A stretch of 64,000 nt of DNA from Bursaphelenchus xylophilus (Eukaryota > Nematoda > Chromadorea > Rhabditida > Aphelenchoididae). The notes under the pieces are model-generated. The model was not told the origin of the DNA and searched no databases. It saw nothing but the letters and a program-made list of their open reading frames with translations. A program made the translations under genes and the position numbers. Position 1 is the first letter of the stretch. The number at the start of each line of letters is the position of its first letter. Shown piece by piece: positions 31,501 through 42,400 of the stretch. The stretch spans positions 1,922,001-1,986,000 of the forward strand of contig CAJFCV020000004.1 of the NCBI GenBank assembly GCA_904066235.2. The letters are read 5' to 3'.

Positions 31501-32393
31501 TCAATTTTCGCTCTTTTGAATTTCAATAACCCCATTGAGCACAAGTCGTACGGCTCGATTCGGAAGAGTAGACGTGAAGGGCTTTGGAGTGGTAGATTCG
31601 GTGGTTGGTGGAGTAGTGAATGGTGTGCCGGTGGTCTCTGAAAAAATCAATTATGCAGTGGGGCATGTGATTTGGCAAATTTGGTCCATTTCAAGGACTA
31701 TATAGTGCCAAGTGCTATAAATGTGTTTTTGGGTTGTTCTAAGCATCAAACCAACACCATTACCGCCTTATGCCAAAATTTTCACCTCGTACTAAATAGT
31801 ACCAATTGGTACTATATAGTACCAAGTGGTAAAAACGTGTTTTTGGCTGTACTAAGCACCAAACCAACACCATTACCGGCCAAATTTTCACCTTGTACTA
31901 AATAGTACCAGGTAGTACTACTTTGCACCAAGTGTTAAAAATGTTTTTTACGTAACATTTTGCATCTAGGAATTATCAAAAAAATGTGGCAAAATCTCTC
32001 CGATTTCAAAAGCGCGCAAGTTCTTTCTGTGAAGAAAAAGGGCGCGCCCTTTAAAACAAAGTTGAGGCATTTTGCCACATTTTTCATACTTCCCGGATGC
32101 AAAATGGTACGTTTTTTGCCAGTTCATCACTGTATGTTATTGCTGATTTGTCAACGCCAAAATATTCAACCACAAAAATCTTGAAGCAATTTCCGATTGC
32201 CCAGTAAATTTAAATCCAATTTTATTGCAACACATGCGGGAAGGAGGTAGGCATATACTTTTTCATATTTTTTACCTTGAGTAGCCGCCAGAGGAATTGT
32301 TGATATTGGAGTAGAACTTGCAACGTCTCCGTTAACAAGTGGCTCAACAAGCAGGAAGGCCAAAACCAGTAAGTAACGACCGCAGGAGCTCAT
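31501..32393 (-). CDS. Short Thr-rich secreted peptide
   Basis: Two exons (32276-32393 and 31501-31637) join in phase to 84 residues. The N-terminus is a clear signal peptide (MSSCGRYLLVLAFLLVEP), with cleavage likely near residue 22. The mature part is rich in Thr, Pro and Ser (TTGTPFTTPPTTESTTPK) and so is a candidate for O-glycosylation, then ends in an ordinary mixed tail with no cysteine. TATTTTCAG lies just before the ATG (position 32400 on the plus strand), a good acceptor for spliced-leader addition or for an upstream exon. A polyadenylation signal follows. The family is not recognised; it looks like a small cuticle or extracellular peptide. The intron contains a MITE1 remnant and a tandem repeat. 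Confidence 0.7.
31682..31945. repeat. Tandem duplication rich in GTACTA
   Basis: A unit of about 120 bases containing 'AAGCA(T/C)CAAACCAACACCATTA' and several 'TAGTACCA' motifs is present twice in the intron of the small secreted-peptide gene. Confidence 0.7.
31945..32133. mobile_element. MITE1 copy h, truncated
   Basis: The left end is missing and the core is shortened; the right half and the ATCACTGTA end remain. In the intron of the small secreted-peptide gene. Confidence 0.75.
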
Positions 32394-32571
32394 TTTATCC
32401 TGAAAATACTGTTTTACAGCAACACTGTATGTATTTACAAAAAAATATAGTATAAGGTGAAAGGGCGCTACGACTTTTGGGGTCAGCAACAGTTCGGGTT
32501 GACGATACTATGGATCTTCGTCGTTGTATGCATTGGAAAGGCTGGGAGAAGGCTTAGTTAGTAGAAGCAAT

Positions 32572-32817
32572 ACAGCGGGCGACCTGATCCAGTTGCAAAA
32601 AAAGTATCATTTTGCATCCGGGAAGTATCAAAAATGTGGCAAAATGCTTCCCTCTCCAAGTGACTCCGATTTCAAAAGCGCGTCCGCTCTTTTTGTGAGG
32701 GAGCCCTTCAAAACAAAGTTCTTTCACTTTGGAGGGGGAAGCATTTTGCCACATTTTTGATGCTTCTCGGATGCAAAATGGTACGTTTTTTGCCACTGGA
32801 TCAGGTCCTTCACTGTA
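32572..32817. mobile_element. MITE1 copy i
   Basis: Same family as 7212-7460, both ends present. Intergenic. Confidence 0.9.
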
Positions 32818-33604
32818 AGATTGATCGGGTTCTAGGATAGCTTATCTTCTTTTTGAGGTATTTTACATGTACTCACATCAATGATGTCTAGGTAAAAGTT
32901 AGGGATCTTCGTTTTTTGCCATAAATTTTTGTGTTTTTGATATGTTACAATAACTCAGAGTAAAGAAAATTAACGTCAGTAATACCTAAAATTAGAAAGA
33001 GTGGACATATCGAAAGCCTTTGCAGAGTCTCCGCCGAGCCTTCGCCGAGCCTTCGCCGAGCGTCCGCCGACCATCCAACGGCCTTGCCATGCCTTGCAGG
33101 CACTTCCTACATTATATTTTTTTGGTGTATTCATTCACCTGCCCTACGCCCCGTATCGATCGATTTTGTGATGACCCGAAAAGTCAGGACGCGAAAAAGA
33201 AACAAAGAGAGCAGCACCATGGATGTTACACAAGTTATAGAAAAATTTGGACCACCCATTAACTACGGTAACTCACCAAGGCTATATAACGTCTACTGGA
33301 CAACAAATAGTGATCCAGTGAGGCGACCATGCTTTTTATATCAGAAATTAATTAAAAATCTCACAAATTATGATTTTTTTCAAATTTTGATTTCGAATTT
33401 TGAATTGTCCAGAAAACCCTGAATAGAATTTGATATGTCAAATTGAAAATTCATCTTTCAATTCAAAGAATCAAATGGCATTTATTAGAAGTCAAATGGT
33501 ATTTTTGGTAATTTTTTTAATTAGAATTTTTGCAGATGAAATGGACGCCATTTTAGTCCAATTTCGGACAATTATCTTACAAAAGTTTTCAAGTTTACAA
33601 ATGA

Positions 33605-33885
33605 AGTACAGGGTCTTACGAGAATTTCGGACTTTTTCGGTTGAAAATCACCAGGAAACGTCGGATTGCATAATTTGCAAGTGTTGGCACTTTCCTCATA
33701 TTTTTCAACACCCCCCCCCCCCCCCAAAAAAAATCCGACATTTCCTGGTGATTTTCAACCGAAAAAGACCGAAATTTCTCTATCATTTTAAAAATACATA
33801 TTTCAAATACGAAGTCTCTGCGCCGCCTCCGCCGGAAGTTATAGCCTTCCACTTTCCTTCACGTTTTTTGTAAGACCCTGTACTT
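33605..33885. mobile_element. Short foldback with poly-C centre
   Basis: Ends TACAGGGTCTTACGAGAATT and TTTTGTAAGACCCTGTA are inverse; inner arms TTTTCGGTTGAAAATCACCA and inverse flank a run of 15 C at about 33711-33725. Confidence 0.88.
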
Positions 33886-34312
33886 CAAGTGCGACGCTCA
33901 GATTTTCTTTAAATTTTGCACACACTTCGGGCATGGACTAATTATCAATTCCTGAAAGTTTTAGCTCTCGCTTTGCAAGCGCCACCGAGATATTGAACCA
34001 TCTTTGCCGTCGAGAGAGTACGCTAAATGCGGAGAGCGGTCAGAGAAAGGACAATTTTTGGCTATATCTTTGCTGGTTTTGCGCAGAAAAAATTGATTTT
34101 TTGTGGAAACATCACACTCTATGGTAGAAATAAGCATGAAACTTTTCGTGCCGAAATTCGGCAAAAAATTCTCAAATTTTCGCCGACTTTCGATCGAAAA
34201 ATCTCGGTTGTTTCTGCAAAGCGCGAGCTAGAATTCTCGCATATATCTTAGAAAAAATAATTCTAAATTTGGGCCAAGTTTCATTAAATTCGGAGCGTTG
34301 CACTTGGGGCAC
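33886..34312. mobile_element. MITE4 copy
   Basis: About 425 bp, ends CAAGTGCGACGCTCAGATTT and GGAGCGTTGCACTTGG in inverted orientation. The core includes AGCTCTCGCTTTGCAAGCGC and TTTCTGCAAAGCGCGAGC, also inverse to one another. Confidence 0.85.
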
Positions 34313-36467
34313 TTCCCTTACAATTAGAACGATTTTTCGTATTTTACCTTTATTTTTTAGGTGAGATGGAGAAAAAGAATTTCAGTGAAGCCTAAGATTT
34401 GATGATTTTGTATGAGAAGCGTTGGGGACTACCGTATGGAATTTTAAGCTCATGGAATTTGATGGTGACAAGTTATACGATGAAATGTGAAAGACAGTTT
34501 TTTGAACTTGTTTTAATTTTTTTGGATAAGAATTTTAATTTTATTTTACTTCTTATCTGTTGTATTTTGTAAGTTTTGAGGCATTACTCAATAGGACCTT
34601 CAACTTTCGATAAATTGTTCACTTTTCTATTGGCCGTATAACCTCCCCTCGCAGTGTGCAACCGTCAAAATCCGCGAGCTGCGCCCTCTCCCAAAAAGCA
34701 TTTTTTTATTTTTTTTGCCAAGAATTTGATCGAACCATTTCTTTCGTTTTCGACTTTGTTGATTGATTTGTGTAAATGTCCTGATAAAATTCTCTTTATC
34801 ATATTGCTTTGGTCATCAACTGTCTTTAGATGTGTTGTTCTTGGGATGTTTATGCACTTTCTCTTTTCTATTTCAAGTCTTTCGCGTCATCTGGCTGAGT
34901 CAATCAGTTTGGAATGTTGTTTGTCGTCAAAATGATGTGGAATGAGCTGTTTACTGGATTCGTTTTTTGTTTCGAATAAAATGAAATAGTCATGAATGGA
35001 ATACTTTCGATATTTTTGATCTCCTTGCTGTTGTTTGGCGAATGTTTAGACTAAATTTGATATTATTGGGAAGTTCAGGCTGCAAGGTCTCTATAAAGTC
35101 ATATTTTCGTTGCCGCAAATGAACAGAACTTTCAGCGGAGGCTTTTTTTATTCATGTACAATATAAATTTTTAGTCTTTCATTTTACAAATGGAAATGGC
35201 AAGAACAGGTAATTTTTTTGATATTATTTTATTTGTCTGTCTTTAGGCTTTCTATTGATACCATAAACGACCCCTTTTGGTCGAGGATTTTTGAGTAACG
35301 ACCAAAATTCTTAGAGCGACCGTCTAATGGTCTACTACAACTTTTTAAAGCTGCGTTTCTCACTCAGCATGAAGCCAAAAGCTCGGAACCTTTTTATCAT
35401 CACATTGAGGATCCCACACACTTGCCGATCCTCGAATTCGCATTTATCCGCCGCCATCCGGCTTCAATTCCTCGAGCGCGGAAGGCGAAGCCGCCGAAAT
35501 CAAGCGGTCGGCGGCGCAAAAAACGGTTTCTCTGTGTGTAATTTCCATGTAAAATGCTCATTTTTCGGTCCCTGCAGCCTCCCCCTCCCGCTGTTTCGTC
35601 TTCAGTTTTGCGCCCGGCCCCGCGGCCGCTCGCCCCTCTTTTCTCGGCTTCCATTTTGCGTCCTCCGCTCTTTTTCGCGTTCGGACGAACTTCAGCGAAA
35701 AAAGCGGGCCTTCGCTTGGGACCCGAGATTTGCGGTGATTCGGTTGGTTTGCGGTGTGTAGTGTGGTGCGGGACAACCCGGTCCAGCCTGCTCGGACTTT
35801 CGTTGGGCCCCCTTCGGACCTTACTTTAGGCGACTCGACGAAAAAATTTGATATTTCTTCGGGAAAACCTGATAAGCCCTTCCCGAAATCCCGTGTATAA
35901 AGCCGAGAATCGCCGTATTCAAATCAACGAAAACGATTTTTTCGGGAAATTCTAGGAGATTAGTTGTGGTCTCCGCGATATTATTGGAAGGCTGGATTTG
36001 CAGATTTCGAGTCCGAATTCTCTCTGTTTACTTTGAAAAATGTGTTGAACATTGTTTGCTGGTGTTTGCTTGCTAAGTTTATGTTAATCCGAGCAATAAA
36101 TTGGAAAAAATTTTTTTGGAGACCAAATTTTTCATGGATAATGTCGAATTTCCGTTTATTTTGGTCGAAATACTGATAAAAATTGCTTTCAAAATATCGA
36201 TGGATGGATTTCACACTCTATTCTTTGTTTTTTCTTGTTTTTTTTTTGTTATTTTACATCAGGTTTTTCAAAAATTTCACAATTTTTTTTATCAAATCCG
36301 CAATTTATTACTATTACAACAACTTGCGTGCTGAACGCGCTTTGTATAGGTCAACGAAACCTTTTACCACCCCCGATTTGCAGGTTATTCAATTGGGTTT
36401 TGTCGGCGGTCCGTTTGGCACACAGAACGGGGCACGGAACGACGGCCGGAACAACGACGCGCCCCCA

Positions 36468-37585
36468 ATGACCGAATACAAATTGGTCGTGGTGGGCGAC
36501 GGTGGCGTGGGCAAGTCCGCTCTCACGATACAGCTGATACAGAATCAGTTCGTCGTCGAATACGATCCAACAGTAAGTCTTTCCCCATTTTTTTGTTGAT
36601 TTTTAGGTAGAACAAGGAGAATGCGGAGGAAAATTGGGAGTAAAGAGAAGGTTGAAACATGTAGCAGATTTTGAATGAAGTTTAGGGATCATTTTCGACA
36701 AAAAATGCAGAATTTTTGCCAAAATCTTTCATACATGGTGTCATGAATAAAGTCAATTTTATTTTGAATACAAGCTGTAACTGGAGCAATTTACAGTTAC
36801 CAAAATTTCTCTATAGGTGTAAGATTGTTTGTATTGAAGCCGTTGAAAACACATCGTCCTTTTTCTATAGTTTTATCTGCAAGACCAAAAGTTGATATCT
36901 AAAATAAGGTCAAAAATTTGCGGAAAAGGTTAGAACACCCTGAAATGGCTTTTAGGATGAACTAATAAGAAATTAATGAATCAAATTGACGTATTTTACC
37001 CTTTTTAAGATTGAAGACAGCTACCGAAAGCAAGTTTTAATTGATGGAGAGACCTGCCTTCTGGATATCCTCGACACCGCCGGCCAGGAAGAGTACTCAG
37101 CCATGAGGGATCAGTACATGCGGACGGGAGAAGGGTTCCTCCTCGTTTTTGCCCTCAATGAACTCAAGTCATTCGAAAATATCATCCACTACAGGGAACA
37201 GATCAGACGTGTCAAGGACTCGGAAGAAGTAGGTGTTTTCTCTTTGTTGTTCTGGTTTTAGGTAGCTTGAAAGCTGAATTACGATATGACAGGCCTTGTG
37301 AAGGCGATTTGGGGTCGACACTTTGGATTGATGTTGAATTTGACGACCTTATTTTAGGTGCCAATGGTCCTAGTCGGCAACAAGTGCGACCTGCCTCAGC
37401 GCGCCATGGACCAACGACAAATCGATGAGCTGGCGCGCACCTTCGGCGTACCCTACGAGCAGACGTCGGCCAAAACGCGAGTGGGCGTGGACGACGCCTT
37501 CCACGCCCTGGTGCGCGAGATCCGCAAGCACAAGGAAAAACAACGGGAAAAGCCGAAAAAGAAGAGAAAATGTACCATATTATGA
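36468..37585 (+). CDS. let-60: Ras GTPase, LET-60/K-Ras type
   Basis: Small membrane-bound GTPase of the receptor tyrosine kinase-Raf-MAP kinase pathway. Three exons (36468-36572, 37010-37228, 37358-37585) give 183 residues, all junctions in phase. The core is complete: [11 protein letters not shown] (P-loop, Gly12 and Gly13 normal, Asp11 as in C. elegans), EYDPTIEDSY (switch I), [11 protein letters not shown] (switch II, Gln61 normal), NKCD at 116-119, TSAK at 144-147. The tail is polybasic (KPKKKRK), followed by CTIL. A CaaX box ending in Leu favours geranylgeranyl transferase I, whereas C. elegans LET-60 (CQIM) and mammalian K-Ras4B (CVIM) end in Met. The switch regions and the [10 protein letters not shown] stretch are Ras, not Rap or Ral. 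Divergence from C. elegans is concentrated in the C-terminal third. It is the let-60 ortholog or a recent paralog; I cannot exclude the latter. Confidence 0.95.
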
Positions 37586-37789
37586 AGCGCCGCGCTAGCC
37601 AACCAGACGAATTTTGTTTTTTTTTGGACCTGCCCGACTTGACTCTAGTCTGAACCGACTGGAAATCTCCACGCTGAAGCTATAATTTATGTATTGTAAG
37701 AGCAGCTAGTCCGGCGGTTAGAGTAGCCTAGTTCAGAGGCTGGGTTGGTCCGGAAATTCGACTGAACTGGTCTAGAACATACAGATTTT

Positions 37790-38028
37790 ACAGTGACGGA
37801 CCTAATCCAGTCGCAGAAAACGTACCATTTTGCTCCGGGAAACATCAGTGGCAAAATGCCTCCCTCTCCAAGTGAAAAAACTCCGATTTCAAAAGTGCGT
37901 CCGCTCTTTTTGTGAGGGGCCCTTCAAAACGAGGTTTTTTCACTTGGAAAGGGAGGCATTTTGCCACATTTTTGATCCTTCCCGGATGCAAAATGGTACG
38001 TTTTTTGTCACTGGATGAGGTCACTGTA
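37790..38028. mobile_element. MITE1 copy j
   Basis: Same family as 7212-7460, both ends present. Lies in the inferred Ras 3' UTR. Confidence 0.9.
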
Positions 38029-38264
38029 AACTGGACTAGGCTAGACGCCGCACGTCAAACTGAGGAGTCCGGTGAGCGGAATAGACTCTTCGCTATCGGT
38101 TTTTTACACTTCGTCTTGATTTCACAGAGAAAGAGAGAAAAAAGACACGCAAAAACGTACTCTCTCGCCCCAAAAATTCCCCATTTCTTCTCCGACAAAA
38201 ACGTTTTTTCGCGTCTTTTTTAATTTTTTGGCGAATTGCCGATTCATTCACCGGACGGATATTA

Positions 38265-38471
38265 GGTTGTTCAGAAAGTTCCGTCGTTTCTTTATTCTTT
38301 TGTTTTACAAGAATTTGTTTATCATTTGGCAAAGTGAATATATTCGTTTGATACAGCTTTTTCTCCTCTCTCCTCTACAAAACTGTGTTTTTGGTTTATT
38401 CACTTTGCCAAACGATAAACAAACTCTTGTAAAACAAAAGAATAAGGAACGACGGAACTTTCTGAACAACC
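38265..38471. mobile_element. Mariner-type MITE in the Ras 3' UTR
   Basis: The ends GGTTGTTCAGAAAGTTCCGT and the inverse at 38452-38471 are long terminal inverted repeats; inner arms (ACAAGAATTTGTTTATC and GATAAACAAACTCTTGT) also pair. TA borders the left end. At 207 bp it carries no ORF. Confidence 0.85.
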
Positions 38472-38933
38472 AAATAGCTCATCTCAGTTTGACGTGCGCC
38501 GGACTGCTCGAATTTCGAATCGAAATTTTTATTTTTAACCAGGATTTTGTCTCTGTTTTTGAAATTTTTCAACCTTTTGTTTATACGAAAAAAATTCTCC
38601 TCTGGACTGGCTAGCGGCCGGGCTAGCTGTTTTGTAGATAGTTTAGTGATTACCTAGTCCAGACACGGCCTGGACTAGCCTCCCCCATTTGTATCTTTCG
38701 TTATTATTTCGGCTTATTTTGTCTATCTTTCCCCCCTCCCTCCCCCAATTCAACGCTAGTCTTGTATTTTGTCTAACTTACGGCTTGTTGTGCCCGCCTA
38801 AGGGACACACCGCTTACTAACCCCCAAAACCCATTTGGACTCGCCATCCAGACCTTCTCTTATCGATGATCGTCTATTTATTACTGTTCCCTAATCGCAT
38901 TAATTATTTTGCTAACTAGATGAAACAAAGCCC

Positions 38934-38939
38934 AATAAA
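38934..38939 (+). promoter_or_regulatory. Likely polyadenylation signal of the Ras gene
   Basis: AATAAA near 38934 is the first good signal after the Ras stop codon and implies a 3' UTR of about 1.35 kb, which contains a MITE1 copy and a mariner MITE. The stretch before it is C/T-rich. A variant signal nearer the stop codon cannot be excluded. Confidence 0.5.
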
Positions 38940-38949
38940 TATTTCACAC

Positions 38950-39440
38950 ACTCAAGGAGCATCTTGGAATTGGATTTTTTGAAGACGTATGTGACGAGAA
39001 TATCGAATATGACCGCTTATTTTTTATGATTTTGGAATATTACACCGTTTTGGACCAGGTTTCGGAAAATCCCCCATATTTTTGAAAAGTGATTTTTCAG
39101 TGGAATTTTTATAACTTCAGCAGTGAGCCTAGAGTCTCAGCTGTCTATAAATAAAATTTTGTTGGCTAGTTTCTCCGCAAAATTGAGTTACAGCCCATTT
39201 TCGACACCTGGGATAAGATTTTTCTCCCATGGAGAAGGTCGGATTGAACCTTCGATTTTACATCGAACCCGTTCATAATTTCGTACCGATTAATGAGCTT
39301 AGATAGGGTAAGGAGTAAGCTGCGAACATGCCGGATTAGGGGTTCAACTGACAAGTTTCGGATTAGAAAATGGCTTATCTTCTCCGAACGGGAGATGACG
39401 CGGAAAAGTTGGATTTTACCCGAATTTTAATGTAATTTTT
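38950..39440. other. Intergenic DNA before NOP9
   Basis: No gene or repeat recognised. A TTTTTGTAG at 39436-39444 directly before the NOP9 start is a plausible acceptor for spliced-leader addition. Confidence 0.45.
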
Positions 39441-39458
39441 GTAGATCTTTGAAGCAAA

Positions 39459-42400
39459 ATGACACGAAAGCGAAGAATCCCAGAAAATCATGAAGATTCC
39501 CATCAAAAACAACCGCGGTATCAAGAGAATCGAGAGGAAAAACATGATGAACAAGGTGAAGGTGGAGAACATGCTGGAAAAGGAGAATTCCCCGTCACTC
39601 TGGTCCGATATCTCGAGCAAATGGCCAAGGAGAAACCTACAGGAGAAATGTGTAAGTTTCTTGGAGAAAAAATACTTTTTTGATGGGAAACCGACATTTT
39701 ATACGATGAAAAGTGTTTTGGATTTTTAGCGTTTTTGAAAATGATTTTTTTAGTGGAGATTTTCGCTGAGAAGTGTCTTGAAGAAGTTGAGGGTCAAGAG
39801 GAACATCTCCTTCATTTCGTCGATGGATGTTTGGCAGTAGAAGCCGTGTTTACCAAGTCAGCGGAAGCGGCTTTTGAATACCTGAAAAGGCTTCAGCGCT
39901 ACAAAAAGAACCAACGAATCCAACTGATGTACACTCGAAGTGCCGAAAGAGTCATTGAGAGGCTGATTTTGACCATGGTTCCATTCCAGGACGAACATGA
40001 AGAGGTTAGTTGGTCAACTGAACATTCATCATGGATAATATAATATTTTTGAGATTTTTTAAAGTTTTTGGTCAAATTATAGTAATAGATGAAACGAAGG
40101 CTTATTTATTTTGAGTTTTATTCTAGACTTGACCATTATCTGAACATTTTTTCAGATAATTTCTGCTTGGATCGACTTGCTCATCGAAAATTGGAATGAC
40201 GTCATTTCCGATCAGGCTTGCTCGTTCCTAATAAGAGCTATTGCCAAGGCTCTGTGTGGGATCAATCCGCAGCTCGCGGCGAACAAGTCGATACAAGACG
40301 CGTTGAAAAGTTTGGACAAAAAGAAATTACCCAAGGGGTGGATAAGACAAGAGCTGGAAAAACTGTACCTACGCGCATTCGATTACAATTCTATGCAAGG
40401 TAGAGTGGTCTATAAAAAATTCAGAGTGTTTAGAAAGAGGGTTTAGCAAATTTTGCTGATTTTTGGGTACTGGTGACATGTTATACGACGAAGTATTTTT
40501 GGAGAGAATTCGTCGTATAACATGTCGCCAGAGTAAGATAAAATGGACATAGTAATTTCAACTGGTTTTTGATGGTGGGTTTTTTCAGAAACGGTAATTT
40601 TTTGGTTTTAGTATGCAGAATGAACATGTTATACGATGAAATATGTTTGGGCATAGATCGTCGTATAACTGATACGCAGAGAAGATTTTTACGAAAGCTT
40701 TTGGTTATGCAAGTGAGAAATGACTTGTAGTTTTACGACATTTTTATTTGATAAATTTTCAAAAAAAATATGTTTTTTCGTATAAATTGTCCAAAAAATC
40801 CCAGTAATCATCCGTTTTCAGCCATGCTGGTGATCCAACCCGTCTCTCTGATCCTTCAAGACTTTGCCGCCCTCGAGCGAAGAGCCCAAACAGGTCATGT
40901 TCAGACTTTTGTCGCGAAATTCATCGAAGACGACAAGAACTTGCTGGATTCCTTCTCAAATCGCGCTTCCTCGCGCCTCTGGGAACAGTTGATCGCCAAT
41001 GTAGACGAGCAAATACACGAATCGCTCTTTGTTGGCTTCATTTCGGACCACTTCAAGGTGTTGGCCACACATCCGACAGCGAATTATCCGCTGAAAACGT
41101 TCCTTTCGTCGACGAAATCGGAGGAAATTGTGAGTTAATGGGCAAGTTTGAGCCGGTAAACTAAAAATTTGATTAGGTAAAATACGGGAATTAGTGTTGG
41201 TGTTTTTGCGCTCAATTTTAAGCTTTATGGACATTTTATACGATGAAACGTGTTTGGGCAGATTTCATCGTATAAAATGGTATGAAGTAGAAGAGGACTC
41301 TAAAGCTTTTATGTTAGTCATTGTGTAGTAAAATACAATTAATTTAGGGCGGAAATAGACATTTTATATGATGAAATGTGTCCAGGCAGATTTCATCGTA
41401 TAAAATGGTCTAAAGTAGAAGGGGACTCTGAAAATTTTTATACTAACCATTGTATAGTAAAATTCGATGGATTTACTCTTCGTATTTTATTATCAAAAGA
41501 CATTTTATACGATGAAATGTGTCCAGGCGGAATTCATCGTATAAAATGTCGCCTTTGTTAAATACACTCAATAAAACTTCCGAATGTTCCCTTGGGGTCC
41601 GCTGCTGTCATAGTTTACTCTTATTTTTTTAGGCCAGTGAGGTTTCAACATTGTTTTTGGAGATCCTGCCCGACTTGATCGACCAAAACAAGCTTTGGAT
41701 CGTCTCACCAGCCCTGAAATTGATAGCAAATTTTGCCGAACTCCAAGAAGACGTCGTGAAGAACCTGAGGAAGTTGTTCAAGTCCTCCAAGAAGGAGAAC
41801 CGAACCCATTTTTTACCAAATGTCGTTTGTTTGAATGACTCGGAAATCGAAGAAGCGGATGGAAAAATTGAATTTAATGTGGAAAAGGCAAAAGTTAATG
41901 GGTAAGATTTGATGCAGATTTGTAAGAGATGGGTTGAGGATTATTTTACAGAATTTTGAAGTCATAGAATTAGATGGGTGACAAGTTATACGACGAAATG
42001 TGCAAGACAGTTTTTTCGAAAATTTCTCGACTTTTTTGATAAGAAAGTGGTTTGTTTTATAGAGAATTTGTGGTTAGGGATTATAAGAGTAATTTTGTGG
42101 TAAAATTCGCGGTGCTTTTTCTTTTTCGAAGTGAAGAAATGGCAAAAATTTTGAGAAAATTTTGGAAATATTTGATCGTATAACATGTCACTGTATAAAT
42201 TTTGTGGGCCTTTGTGATATTTCATACATATGGCATGTTTTTATTTTGATTTTTAATACCTCAAATTAGAGTAAATTTAAAATTCTTTATTTTTCGTATA
42301 AAATGTCACCTCTCCGAAAATTGCTGATTTTTTTTGAATTATCAGATTTTTTCAGCTCCCTGATTCTAACTCAGCTCTTCCACTTCAAGAAGAATCAAAC

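Larger units (their letters stand above)
32410..36380. other. Intergenic DNA between the small secreted peptide and Ras
   Basis: No gene seen. Contents: MITE1 copy 32572-32817; 32848-33010, an inverted relative of 21305-21480; GCCGAGCCTTC tandem units at 33030-33065; foldback 33605-33885; MITE4 copy 33886-34312. 34440-35300 is plain AT-rich DNA. 35400-35830 is GC-rich and may contain the Ras promoter or first noncoding exons. A TTTGCAG acceptor at 36377-36383 precedes the Ras start by 84 bases. Confidence 0.5.

Noticed and set aside
33010..33262. 80-codon ORF with a Pro/Ser/Arg start
   Set aside because: Its start is the GCCGAGCCTTC tandem repeat; no other support.
35327..35829. 144- and 91-codon ORFs in the GC-rich region before Ras
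   Set aside because: No splice link to the Ras exons in a shared frame and no recognisable domain; more likely promoter or 5' noncoding DNA.
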